Below are positions 7,884 through 16,986 of a stretch of 64,000 bases of DNA, piece after piece. The translations under genes were made by a program, and so were the position numbers. Position 1 is the stretch's first letter. The number at the start of each line of letters is the position of its first letter. The DNA is taken from assembly GCA_025362495.1 (NCBI GenBank), contig JANYGI010000151.1, positions 1 to 64,000 on the forward strand, read 5' to 3'. Origin of the DNA: Byssovorax sp. GTDB taxonomy: Bacteria; Myxococcota_A; Polyangia; Polyangiales; Polyangiaceae. A model generated the notes under the pieces. The model was not told the DNA's origin, made no database searches, and worked only from the letters and a program-made list of their open reading frames with translations.

Positions 7884-9419
7884 ATGTTCCGAAAAGCACC
7901 GGTGATCGTCGCCATTCTCGCCGCTGCCGCGCTCGGCCCCGTCGGGGCGGGCTGCGAGCTCGCGTCCACGGTCGATCGCAGCAAAGTCACCGGCTCGGGC
8001 GGCTCGGGCGGCGACGGCGCGACGAGCACGGCGTCGGTCACGGCTTCGGCGACGACCGGCGTCGGCGGGATGGGCGGCACCGGCGGCATGAGCGGCTGCA
8101 GCGCGGCCTCGGAGTGCGTGGACACGGTCGGCGACTGCAAGGCGCCCACGTGCAAGGCCACCGTCTGCGGCGAGGTCAACGAGGCCAAGGGCACGGCCTG
8201 CACGACCGACAGCGGCAAGGTCTGCGACGCCGCCGGCGCGTGCGTCGAGTGCAACGCCGGCTCCGAGTGCGCGAGCGGCATCTGCGCGAACGGGAAGTGC
8301 GCTCCCGCGAGCTGCGGTGACGGCATCAAGAACGGCGCCGAGTCCGACGTCGATTGCGGCGGCAAGGACTGCCCCGGCTGCCTCGACGCCAAGGTCTGCG
8401 GCGGCTCCACCGACTGCGCGAACAAGGTCTGCAGCAACAGCCTTTGCCAGCCGGCGAGCTGCACCGATCTGGTGAAGAACGGCGCCGAGGCCGACGTCGA
8501 TTGCGGCGGGCCGTGCGCGACGAAGTGCGTCGATGGCAAGGTGTGCGCGGTCGCGGGCGACTGCACGAGCGGTGTCTGCACGAACCTGCTCTGCGCGGCG
8601 CCGAGCTGCGCTGACGCGGTGAAGAACGGGACCGAGCCCGACGTGGACTGCGGCAGCGCGTGCGCGACGAAGTGCGCGACGGGCAAGGGGTGTGTCAGCG
8701 GCCTCGACTGCCTGGGTGGCATCTGCTCGGCGAACGTCTGCCAGCCGAGCTGCACCGACAGCGTGAAGGATGCCAGCGAGACCGACGTGGACTGCGGCGG
8801 CCCGACGTGCGCGAAATGCGCTCTGACCAAGGCCTGTCTCGTCGATGGAGACTGTTCCCCGAACGAGTGCGTCAACCTCGTTTGCGCCACGCCGACCTGC
8901 ATGAACCTCGCGAAGGACGGCGCCGAGACCGACGTGGACTGCGGCGGGACCAAGTGCGGCGGCTGCGTCGATGGCAAGGTGTGCATCGTCGGGCGGGATT
9001 GCAGCAGCGGCGGCTGCAACGGCGGGCTCTGCGGCCTGGCGGACAACGAGCCGGCGAACGACGCGTGCGCCGGAGCTTCCCCGGAGGCGTTGCCGGCGAC
9101 CATCGCGTCGCTCCAGCTGCCGACCCTCGCGGACGTGGACTGGTTCCTGTTCACGGCCACGGCGACCGACGTGGGCAAGAAGGTCCACGTGGTCACCACG
9201 GGGGCCGGCATGCCTCACCCGTGCGACACGATCGTCGAGGTGTTCACGGGCGCGAGCTGCGCGGCGCTGACCTCGCTCGGCGGCCCGAGCGACGACAGCA
9301 ACTACTCGGAAGACTGGCTCAGCGCGCCGATCACCGCGGCCGGCCCGTTCTGGGTGAAGGTCTCGTATTCGAACCCGTTCACCACCCCGGGTTACACGCT
9401 GACGGTCTCGACGCAGTAA
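7884..9419 (+). CDS. Secreted Cys-rich repeat lipoprotein with C-terminal PPC-like domain
   Basis: A 511-residue secreted protein. ATG 7884 gives a signal peptide with a lipobox (LGPVGAGC, Cys near residue 24), and GAGGGAG precedes the start. A Gly/Ser/Thr linker follows, then about seven ~45-residue repeats of the form C-D-VKNGAE-DVDCGG-C-KC-GK-C-DC-SG-C, a disulphide-rich architecture common in myxobacterial surface proteins. The last ~125 residues (from PANDACAG to SNPFTTPGYTLTVST) resemble a bacterial pre-peptidase C-terminal beta-sandwich. Probably anchored at the outer membrane or surface, with an adhesive or structural role; no catalytic motif is seen. A strong terminator follows. Confidence 0.75.
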   Translation: MFRKAPVIVAILAAAALGPVGAGCELASTVDRSKVTGSGGSGGDGATSTASVTASATTGVGGMGGTGGMSGCSAASECVDTVGDCKAPTCKATVCGEVNEAKGTACTTDSGKVCDAAGACVECNAGSECASGICANGKCAPASCGDGIKNGAESDVDCGGKDCPGCLDAKVCGGSTDCANKVCSNSLCQPASCTDLVKNGAEADVDCGGPCATKCVDGKVCAVAGDCTSGVCTNLLCAAPSCADAVKNGTEPDVDCGSACATKCATGKGCVSGLDCLGGICSANVCQPSCTDSVKDASETDVDCGGPTCAKCALTKACLVDGDCSPNECVNLVCATPTCMNLAKDGAETDVDCGGTKCGGCVDGKVCIVGRDCSSGGCNGGLCGLADNEPANDACAGASPEALPATIASLQLPTLADVDWFLFTATATDVGKKVHVVTTGAGMPHPCDTIVEVFTGASCAALTSLGGPSDDSNYSEDWLSAPITAAGPFWVKVSYSNPFTTPGYTLTVSTQ

Positions 9420-9483
9420 TCGCGGCCGTTCGGGGCTTCGGCATCACGGGTGGGCTTGCGGCCCACCCGGCGCTGGCAACAGA

Positions 9484-9527
9484 AACGAAAGAGGGCGCCC
9501 GGCCAGCCGGACGCCCTCTTCGTTTTT
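9484..9527 (+). terminator. Rho-independent terminator
   Basis: Arms AACGAAAGAGGGCG (9484-9497) and CGCCCTCTTCGTT (from 9512) form a long stem with one bulged A around a GC-rich loop, with TTTTTT at its 3' end (9522-9527). It ends the Cys-rich lipoprotein transcript facing the convergent M36 protease gene. Confidence 0.85.
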
Positions 9528-9543
9528 TCGATGCGGTGAGGAG

Positions 9544-12500
9544 TTAGCGGGCGGCGCGACGGCGACGCGCGAAGAAGAGCGCTGCGCCGAGGAGGCCGAC
9601 GCCGACGGCGCCGTTGCTCGGGCCGTCGCCCGTGTCGCTCGTGCTGCAAGCGCAGCCATCGCGCGTGAGCGGCACGTCGACCGAGCCGCCGCTGCCGCCT
9701 TCACCGGACGTCGTCGTCATCGCGCCTGAGGTCGTGCTCGCCGCGGTGGTCGACGAGGCCATACCACCGGTGCCGGTGCCGGTGGTGGCGCCGCCCGCAC
9801 CTCCAGCGCCCGCACCACCGGCGCCGCCCGCGCCGCTCGTCGTCGTCGTGGCCATGACGACCGGGATCGGATTGACCACGATGTCGACCGAGTCCTTCGT
9901 GGTCTGCGTGGCGTCGCTCACCGCGAGCTCGAAGGTCAGCTTCGTGTCGACGAGGACCGCCGGCGCGAGGAACGTCGTCTTCTGGCCCTGGGGGTTGATG
10001 ATCGGCACCAGCGGACCGGCCGTCTGCTTCCAGAGGAACGTCAGCGGATCGCCGTCGACGTCGGAGCTGGCGCTGCCGTCGAGGATGACGCCCGTCGCCG
10101 TGGGCACCATCTGATCGGGACCGGCGTTGGCCTTCGGCGCGTGCTCGCAGTTGGTCGTGTCGCCGACGATCGCCGTGAAGGGCGTGTTGGTGATGCCCTC
10201 GATCACCACGTCGTCGATGTCCCAGCCGAAGTCGCCCGATCCGAGATCGGTGCCAATCCGGAAGCGCAGCTTGATCTGCTTGCCAGCGAGCTGCGTACCG
10301 AGGTTGAGCGAGAGCGAATCGCTGCCGGGGTAAGCGGCGTTCTGGCCCACGAACGCCTGCCGGTTCATCAGCGGGTTGCTCGCGGCGTTGCCGATCACGC
10401 CGCCGTAGCCGGGCGCGGCGAAGGTGCTGATGTCCGCCCAGGATTGCCCGTTGTTGGTGGAGATCTCGAGGACGCCGCCGTCCCAGTTCGTCGTGGCGTC
10501 GGCCTCGAACGAGTAGGCGTGCGAGAAGCTCACGACGAGCGCGGCAGTCGCGCTGACGTTGAGCGTGGGCGACTCGAGCGAGGTGTCGGAGAGGCTCGAG
10601 AAGTCGATGCCATGCCACGAGTGATTGCCCGTGGTGCCCTTCTCGCGCGCCCACACCTGATCGCTGTTGGCGCCCTTCACCGTCCAGGCCGTGAGATCGC
10701 TCTCGACGTCGTCGATGTTCGCGGCGCTGGTGAGGTTGTCGTAGTTGACCGCGAACTGGTTCTCCACGCTGACGGTCGGCGTGCAGCCGGCAGCGTTGGT
10801 GACGTCGGCCTTGAGATCCATCTGCTGGATGCCAGTCACCGAGGCGGCGAGATCGATGTCAATCGTCGCCGTCGCCGTCGCGAAGGGCTCGATCTTGGGG
10901 AGCGTGATCATCGCCCCGTTCGGGAAGGTGACGCCGGCGAGCGTGCTGGAGACGCTCACCGTCGTGCCCGAGAGCGTGGTCACGCCGGTGTTCATCACCT
11001 TGACGGTGACCTTGCCGGACTCCTCGCCGTCGAGCACGCCGTCCTTGTCGCAGGAGCTGACGCTGTCGTCGACGTCGAGCGAGAGCACCGCGAAGTTGCC
11101 CTGCACCGCGAAGCTCTCGATGGCGCCGGTGTTGTCGGTGGTGTCCTTCGGCGGCGAGACCGCGCAGGTGCCGAGCCCGCGCTTGGCGAAGGCGTCGGCG
11201 AAGAGCGCCATGTCGCCCGGATCGCTGGCGTAGGCGGCGGCGAGGATCGCGTCGCGTTGCTCGGTGAAATCCGGCTCGATCGGCGTGATCTTCATGCCGG
11301 CGACGACGTAGTCGCTCATGGTGCGGCGGACCTGCTGGAAGGTGCGCGTGGGCGCGGGGCCCAGGGTCGTCTTCAGCATCGAGACGTAGCCCTCGAACAT
11401 CATCTGGGCCCAGATCTCGCCGGTGTTGTGCACCTCGGAGTTGGTCGCGCCGCCGCTCGCGAGCGGCGTGGCGGGGAGCGCGACCCCGTCGGAGATGTGC
11501 TTGAACGTGAAGCCGTTCTTCGTCATGTCGGTCGAGTACGGTGCGCGGCGGATGCCGAAGTACGCGTAGTTCGGCCCGAAGGTCGCCGCCGCGTACTGCG
11601 CCAGGGCGAACGTGCCGTCGAGGTTGTCGCCGGGGCGCAGCACCATCTGGATGGCGTCGAAGTCGCCCCAGCCCTCGCTCTGGCCGCGGCACTGGATGAG
11701 GCCGCACGAGACGAGGCGGTGATGGATGTAGTGGCCCCACTCGTGGGCGACGACGGTGTTGTCGATGCTGCCGTCGCGCTCGACGCCGCTCACGCGATCC
11801 ATCTTGACGGTGACGGCGCCCGCCTGCAGGGCAGTCTTGAAGGCGACGCCTTGCTCGAAGGTGACCGACAGCACGGGGATCGTGACGGTGGGATCGCCCC
11901 CGCCGAGCCCCGGCGGCGCCACGTTGGGCGCGTTGTTGGCGATGATCACGCCGATAGCACCCGCGGCCTGCGCGTTCGCCGCCTTGGCCGCGAAGGGGCA
12001 CAAGCCGCGGTCGATCAGCGCGATCTGGCCGCTGATGTTGTTGACGATGGCCTCGCAGCCGTTGTTGACGGGCGCGACGCCGTCGGCGGCGAGCGCGAGC
12101 GAGCCGGTGAGCGAGAAGTTCGTCGCGCCGAACGAGGCGGTGTTGGTCGGGATGTCGGCGTTGGTGACCGTGTCGGTCAGCTTCGAGGTGTTGATGCCCG
12201 TCCACAGGTACATCTGCATCCGCGGCGAGGTGCCGTCCGCGGGCGTCGACATGTTGGCGTTGCTGCGGCTCCCGGCGACGGCGCCGTCCTGGGACTCGGC
12301 GTGGAGGACGTCGCCGCCCAGCCCGCCGCGGCCGAAGTTGTTCTGCTGCGCGTTGCCGGCCGCCTCGTCGAAGCCCGAGTCGTAGAACCAGTCGTGGAGC
12401 CAGTTGGTGTTGTAGAAGAGCTGCGTGGTCGCGGCCATCGACTGTGACGTGCTGGCGAGGGGGCTCGCGCTGACGTCGTAGACGCGATCGAACACGTTCG

Positions 12501-13665
12501 CAGCCGTGGTGGTGGCGCGGAGATCACCGTTCGAGAAGCCATCCGGCGGAGCGTTCGGCGGCAGCTGGCCGTTCGCCAGCGTCGGCCCCGGGCCATCGTC
12601 GGTGTAGGCGTCGACGTTGTTGCCCAGCGTCTGCTTTGCGCCGCTCGGAAGCCACGAGTCGGGGTTGCCAAACGGGTTGGTGTTGAAGCCGTCGAACGAC
12701 TTCAAGATCGGCGCGATGAACGCCGGAGCCGCGCCGTCCGGGAGGCCGGTGGGGCTCGGCGAGAAGTCCGCGGTCGGCCCGTCGAGCGGGCGCCCGTCGG
12801 CCGCGTCGGCCCAGACACGATAGCTGTTCGAATCGCTCTCGGTGAGGTTGCTCCGGAGGAGCAGCCGGCCGTCGTCCGCGGCGATCACGTAGGTGAACAC
12901 CGCGTCGCCCGCGTTGCCGGCCTGCGTCCCGAGGATCTCGAACCAGTAGGCCGGCACCATCCCCGTCGGCATCGGGAAGAAGACCTTCTTGAGGCGGAAC
13001 GGCTCGGTGAGCCGCACGCCGGTGGCCTTCGCGCCCGGCGTCGTGCCGAGATCGTAGTAGCGATAGTCGGCGACCGTCTTCTTCAGCGCGACGAGATCTC
13101 CCGATTTCGCCGAGGTACCGAAGAGATCGTTGAAGCCGACGACGATTGCGTCGGTCGGGCCGAGCTTGAAGGCGCCCTTGCCCTTGGCGCTCGGCGACGG
13201 GCTCCCCGAGATGGCGATGAGCTCGAGGTTGCGCGCGAGGAGGACCTTGACCTCGCCGCGAAAGACCTCGATGCCGGCGGAGCGCTGGCGAAACGTGACG
13301 ATGATCCCGCCGCGACCCGTGTCGTGGACGTGGGCGATCTCGAGGCCGTCGGTGATCGTCGCGGGCAGGTTCCAGCGGTGCGCGTAGGCGCCGACGTAGA
13401 ACGTGGCGGCGCCCTGGGCCGAGCCGGCGAACCCGAGCGGGGGAGCGGGCTGCTGCTTGCCGGCCCAGAGGAACGTCGGCACGCCGCGCTTGGCATCGAA
13501 CGCCGATGCCACGCCGTCGGGGCTCGCCGGAGCGGGGCGCGCGGACCTGGCAGGCGCGGTCGCGGCGTCGAAGTACGCGTCGAAGTTGGGCTTCTCCTCC
13601 GCGCTGGCCGGAAGGGCTCCGAGCAGGATGGCGGGAAGGATCAGCAGGCGAATCGAACGTTTCAT
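9544..13665 (-). CDS. Secreted M36 (fungalysin-type) metalloprotease with MYXO-CTERM
   Basis: A 1373-residue exoprotease. The signal peptide (MKRSIRLLILPAILLGALPASA) is followed by an FTP propeptide-like region (~residues 95-160), the catalytic domain with the zinc motif AHEWGHYIHH near residue 640, and a PA domain inserted before it (~residues 525-610, ALIDRGLCPFAAKA and GVIIANNAPN). C-terminal to the protease are beta-sandwich domains, a PKD-like segment (NAGPDQMVPTATGVILDGS), a Gly/Ala/Thr-rich linker and a MYXO-CTERM tail: GCACS, hydrophobic helix, RRRRAAR. The tail predicts surface retention and processing. Such proteases fit a predatory lifestyle by degrading prey protein. Confidence 0.9.
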   Translation of the reverse strand: MKRSIRLLILPAILLGALPASAEEKPNFDAYFDAATAPARSARPAPASPDGVASAFDAKRGVPTFLWAGKQQPAPPLGFAGSAQGAATFYVGAYAHRWNLPATITDGLEIAHVHDTGRGGIIVTFRQRSAGIEVFRGEVKVLLARNLELIAISGSPSPSAKGKGAFKLGPTDAIVVGFNDLFGTSAKSGDLVALKKTVADYRYYDLGTTPGAKATGVRLTEPFRLKKVFFPMPTGMVPAYWFEILGTQAGNAGDAVFTYVIAADDGRLLLRSNLTESDSNSYRVWADAADGRPLDGPTADFSPSPTGLPDGAAPAFIAPILKSFDGFNTNPFGNPDSWLPSGAKQTLGNNVDAYTDDGPGPTLANGQLPPNAPPDGFSNGDLRATTTAANVFDRVYDVSASPLASTSQSMAATTQLFYNTNWLHDWFYDSGFDEAAGNAQQNNFGRGGLGGDVLHAESQDGAVAGSRSNANMSTPADGTSPRMQMYLWTGINTSKLTDTVTNADIPTNTASFGATNFSLTGSLALAADGVAPVNNGCEAIVNNISGQIALIDRGLCPFAAKAANAQAAGAIGVIIANNAPNVAPPGLGGGDPTVTIPVLSVTFEQGVAFKTALQAGAVTVKMDRVSGVERDGSIDNTVVAHEWGHYIHHRLVSCGLIQCRGQSEGWGDFDAIQMVLRPGDNLDGTFALAQYAAATFGPNYAYFGIRRAPYSTDMTKNGFTFKHISDGVALPATPLASGGATNSEVHNTGEIWAQMMFEGYVSMLKTTLGPAPTRTFQQVRRTMSDYVVAGMKITPIEPDFTEQRDAILAAAYASDPGDMALFADAFAKRGLGTCAVSPPKDTTDNTGAIESFAVQGNFAVLSLDVDDSVSSCDKDGVLDGEESGKVTVKVMNTGVTTLSGTTVSVSSTLAGVTFPNGAMITLPKIEPFATATATIDIDLAASVTGIQQMDLKADVTNAAGCTPTVSVENQFAVNYDNLTSAANIDDVESDLTAWTVKGANSDQVWAREKGTTGNHSWHGIDFSSLSDTSLESPTLNVSATAALVVSFSHAYSFEADATTNWDGGVLEISTNNGQSWADISTFAAPGYGGVIGNAASNPLMNRQAFVGQNAAYPGSDSLSLNLGTQLAGKQIKLRFRIGTDLGSGDFGWDIDDVVIEGITNTPFTAIVGDTTNCEHAPKANAGPDQMVPTATGVILDGSASSDVDGDPLTFLWKQTAGPLVPIINPQGQKTTFLAPAVLVDTKLTFELAVSDATQTTKDSVDIVVNPIPVVMATTTTSGAGGAGGAGAGGAGGATTGTGTGGMASSTTAASTTSGAMTTTSGEGGSGGSVDVPLTRDGCACSTSDTGDGPSNGAVGVGLLGAALFFARRRRAAR

Positions 13666-13863
13666 GGCTCCTCCAGGGGGCGTCGACAGACATCGCGGGC
13701 GTCGGCACGGCGAGTCGCAACGCGGCGTCCACCAACCCGGCGCGCTACGCTAACTTGTTCCGTCCAACCCCCGCAACCGTGAGTTGACGAACGCCGGCCC
13801 GCGGGAGCCGATTGCCCGACGCGGGCGCCGACGTCGCGGCGCGGACCGTCGACGCGCGCCGAC

Positions 13864-15279
13864 TCACCGCAGCTCGTAGATCTGCACTGGCTCGTCGCGG
13901 CCGCGTACCGTCAGCGCCGGCTTCGCCAGCCACGCGGCGTCCGGCATCCCGCTCGCTTCGCGCACCTGCGCCGTCACGAGGAGCTGCGAGCCAAACTGCT
14001 TGTTGAGCGCCTCGACGCGAGAGGCCAGGTTCACCACGTCGCCGATGACCGTGTACTCTTTGCGCATCGCCGAGCCCACGTTGCCGACGACGGCGCGCCC
14101 CGCGTGGAGGCCAATCCCCACCCGCGTCGCGGGGATCTTGCCGGCCACCACGAGCTCGTCCACCCTGGCGAGGATGGCCAGGGACGCCTCGACTCCATGG
14201 CGGCAGTGCTCGTCGTCGCGCAGCGGCGCGCCGAAGATGGCCATGAAGCCGTCGCCGAGGAACTTGTTCACGATCCCGTGGTGGGCATTGACACTCTCGA
14301 TCATGAACTCGAACACCGAGTTCAGATAACCAACGACCTCCTCCGGCGTCCGCTTCTCGGCGAAGGCGGTGAAGCCACGGATGTCGAGGAACATCACGCA
14401 GACCTCGCGCACCTCGCTCTTCACCTCGGCGTTCTGGGCGAGGAGCTGCTCGGCCACGGCGGGCGATACGTGCTGTCCAAAGACGTTGAGCACCCGGTTG
14501 CGGTCCTCGATCGACTCGAGCGTGTTGACGAAGCTCTTCCGCAGGCGCCGCGCCACGAAGCCCGCCGCGAACCCGCTCACCAGCAGGATGCAGGCTTTGC
14601 CGAGGTGATGAGGGAGCGAGCCAGTCCCGTCCTCGGCCTCGGTCCGTGTCCCGACGGCGATGAGCGAGAGCCCCGCGTACTCCAGCGCCGCGACGAGCCC
14701 TGTGAACGACGAGAGCGCGAAATCGAGCCGCAGCGTGGAGAGCAGGATGAAGATGAAGTAGACGAACGACGGCGGGAGCAGCAGCGCGTGGACCGGCTCG
14801 ATGATCGTCATGTAATAGACAATCACGAAGCTCGGCAAGCTCACCTCGATCAGCGCGTTGACGTACCGCCGGAGCGCGGGCGGCTTCTGCTGGCTGCGAA
14901 TGAGGCGCTCGATCGAGTAGAGCGCATAGAACTCGTAGGTGGCCACGACGCCGAGGAAGAGGCCGATCGGGAGGCGATCCACCGGCCCGCGGAAGATCGT
15001 GGCGAGGAGGGTGGGATCGAGCGCGCTGCCCGCGAGCACGACGAACATCGCGATCCCCGGCACGATCGCGAGGAGCGTGGCGCGGAGCCGCTCGGCCACG
15101 AGGATTTCGCGGGTGAGGCGGCGTTCGAGCGCGCTCCGCTCGTCGTTCAGCGGGGCGAGGGTGGCCGCCGCGGGCGCCGGGAGAGCGACCGGAGAAGGGG
15201 CCGGAGCCGCCTCGTCGTCGAGCGGCGATCCTCCGGGATCGATCCGAAATTCAGCGACGGGCGGGGGGGCGAGGGACAT
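13864..15279 (-). CDS. Membrane-bound class III adenylate cyclase
   Basis: A 471-residue protein. A short cytosolic head is followed by about six membrane helices (residues ~65-245), then a class III cyclase domain (~290-440) converting ATP to cAMP. Metal-binding Asp are D299 (FLDIRGFTAF) and D343 (FLGDGFMAIFG). The substrate-specifying pair is K407 (RKEYT) and D414 (VIGD), and transition-state residues N417 and R421 are in VVNLASR. Lys/Asp at the specificity positions supports ATP over GTP. The helical region resembles the integral-membrane sensor of other bacterial cyclases, so cAMP output is probably tuned by a membrane signal. It lies upstream of the M36 protease with a 198-bp gap. Confidence 0.88.
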   Translation of the reverse strand: MSLAPPPVAEFRIDPGGSPLDDEAAPAPSPVALPAPAAATLAPLNDERSALERRLTREILVAERLRATLLAIVPGIAMFVVLAGSALDPTLLATIFRGPVDRLPIGLFLGVVATYEFYALYSIERLIRSQQKPPALRRYVNALIEVSLPSFVIVYYMTIIEPVHALLLPPSFVYFIFILLSTLRLDFALSSFTGLVAALEYAGLSLIAVGTRTEAEDGTGSLPHHLGKACILLVSGFAAGFVARRLRKSFVNTLESIEDRNRVLNVFGQHVSPAVAEQLLAQNAEVKSEVREVCVMFLDIRGFTAFAEKRTPEEVVGYLNSVFEFMIESVNAHHGIVNKFLGDGFMAIFGAPLRDDEHCRHGVEASLAILARVDELVVAGKIPATRVGIGLHAGRAVVGNVGSAMRKEYTVIGDVVNLASRVEALNKQFGSQLLVTAQVREASGMPDAAWLAKPALTVRGRDEPVQIYELR

Positions 15280-15449
15280 GCGCGCGCGGGTCTCGGCGCG
15301 ATGCTACGCGATGTGCGCCGGGCCGTCCGCTGTCTCGCGGCCGCGGCGCGGAGGAGCGCGAGCGCAGGAATGTCCGCGTCGCATGGAAGATCGTCGACGC
15401 CGGTGACCCACGTTGACCCGAGAGCCCTGGTTTCCTACCCTCCCGCGGG

Positions 15450-16889
15450 GTGAACCTGCGCCCGCTCGCCGTCGTCCTCGTCTCGTGGTTGCTCGGCTGC
15501 TCCGGCGAGGCGCCACCGGCGATCGACGTCACCGCGTGCAGCATCACCCGCCCGGTCCCGTCGACCTCGCGCCTCCACGCTGAAGGGACCGAGCTCCGCG
15601 ACGCCCTCGGCCGCGTCGTCGTGCTCCGCGGCGTCGACGCCGGCGGACGGAGCAAGCTCCCGCCGTTCGCGCCCTTCGATTTTGCGGACGGCGGCCACGA
15701 CGCGGCGCTCGGCGCCTACCTCGATCGGGCCGCGTCGTGGGGCATCGACACCCTGCGCGTGCCGTTCACGTGGGAGGCCGTCGAGCCGACCGAAGGCGTC
15801 GACGACGAGGCGTTCTTGCAGCGCTACGACGCGCTCCTCGACGCGGCGTGGAAGCGGGGGATGCGCACCATCGTCGACTTTCATCAGGACATCTATGCGG
15901 CCTTCCTCTGCGGCGACGGCTTCCCCGCGTGGACCGTGCCTGGCCCGCACCCCGCGCCGCACCACGATTGCCCCGGCTGGGGCACGCGCTACCTCACCGA
16001 CGCCGACGTGCGCGCCGCCTTCGACGCCTTCTGGGCCGACGGATCGCCCGCGCGCGCCGCGTACCTGAAGCTCTGGGATCGCCTCGCGACGCGCTACCGC
16101 GACCGCCCCGGCGTCATCGGCTTCGAACCCTTCAACGAGCCCGCCCCGGGGACGGCCGATCCCGACGCCTGGGCGGCGACGACGTTGACGACGTTCTACA
16201 CCGTGGTCGGCGCGCGGATCCACACGGCGGCGCCCGAGGCCCTGGTGTTCGTCGACGCGTCCGGGGTCGACTCGGTCACCGTCGCCACGAGCCTGCAGCG
16301 TCCGCAAGGGGAGGGGTTCGTGTTCGCGCCACACTATTACCAGCCGGGCGCGCTCACGGGGCAGACGGCGGATGCGAGCCTGGTCCGCGCCGGCCTGCAG
16401 CGCTGGGCCAACGTCGGGAAGAAATGGAACGTCCCCGTGCTGGTCGGCGAGTTCGGTGCGGTCAACGCCACGCCGAACGCGACACCCTATCTCGCGGCGC
16501 ACTTCGACGCCCTCGACGCGCTCGGCCTCGGCGGGACCCAGTGGGAATACAGCGTCTCCAAGGAGCTCTGGAACGGCGAAGACCTCAGCCTCGTCGACGG
16601 CGCCGGGCAAGAGAACCCCATGGCGACGGCGATCATTCGCCCGTTTCCGCGCGCGGTGGCCGGCGATGGCGCGGTGTTCTCGTACGAGGCGGGATCGCGC
16701 GCGATGGATCTTCGCTATGCCCCCGCGGCCTCGGGCGTGACCGAGATTGCCATTCCCGAGCGGGCTTATCCGTCGGGGTATTCGGTGTCGATCACCGGCG
16801 GCTGCGTCGATCGGTCCGTCGCCGGGACTCTGCTGGTACAGGCGAACGTCGGCGCCGGATCGGTCGAGGTGAAGGTCACCGCGCCGTGA
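15450..16889 (+). CDS. GH5-family glycoside hydrolase lipoprotein (endoglycoceramidase-like)
   Basis: A 479-residue secreted enzyme starting at GTG 15450, which leaves a short signal peptide with lipobox WLLGC (Cys near residue 17). The TIM-barrel has the GH5 landmarks: LRGVDAGG, VPFTWEAVEP, DFHQDIYAAF, the acid/base GFEPFNEP and the nucleophile LVGEFGAV. The order DFHQD then FEPFNEP and a C-terminal beta-sandwich (RAYPSGYSVSITGGC) match the endoglycosylceramidase branch of GH5, which cleaves the glycan from glycosphingolipids. Substrate is inferred from this resemblance only. It is divergent from the adenylate cyclase and has no coding neighbour in operon. Confidence 0.82.
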   Translation: MNLRPLAVVLVSWLLGCSGEAPPAIDVTACSITRPVPSTSRLHAEGTELRDALGRVVVLRGVDAGGRSKLPPFAPFDFADGGHDAALGAYLDRAASWGIDTLRVPFTWEAVEPTEGVDDEAFLQRYDALLDAAWKRGMRTIVDFHQDIYAAFLCGDGFPAWTVPGPHPAPHHDCPGWGTRYLTDADVRAAFDAFWADGSPARAAYLKLWDRLATRYRDRPGVIGFEPFNEPAPGTADPDAWAATTLTTFYTVVGARIHTAAPEALVFVDASGVDSVTVATSLQRPQGEGFVFAPHYYQPGALTGQTADASLVRAGLQRWANVGKKWNVPVLVGEFGAVNATPNATPYLAAHFDALDALGLGGTQWEYSVSKELWNGEDLSLVDGAGQENPMATAIIRPFPRAVAGDGAVFSYEAGSRAMDLRYAPAASGVTEIAIPERAYPSGYSVSITGGCVDRSVAGTLLVQANVGAGSVEVKVTAP

Positions 16890-16986
16890 TCCACGGCGAG
16901 CGACTCAAGAGAAGTTGAGGGGGAGAGGGGGAGATCGGGGGAGCGGCCTTTGCCGTCCCCGCGATCGGATCAGGTGGAGTCGAGGC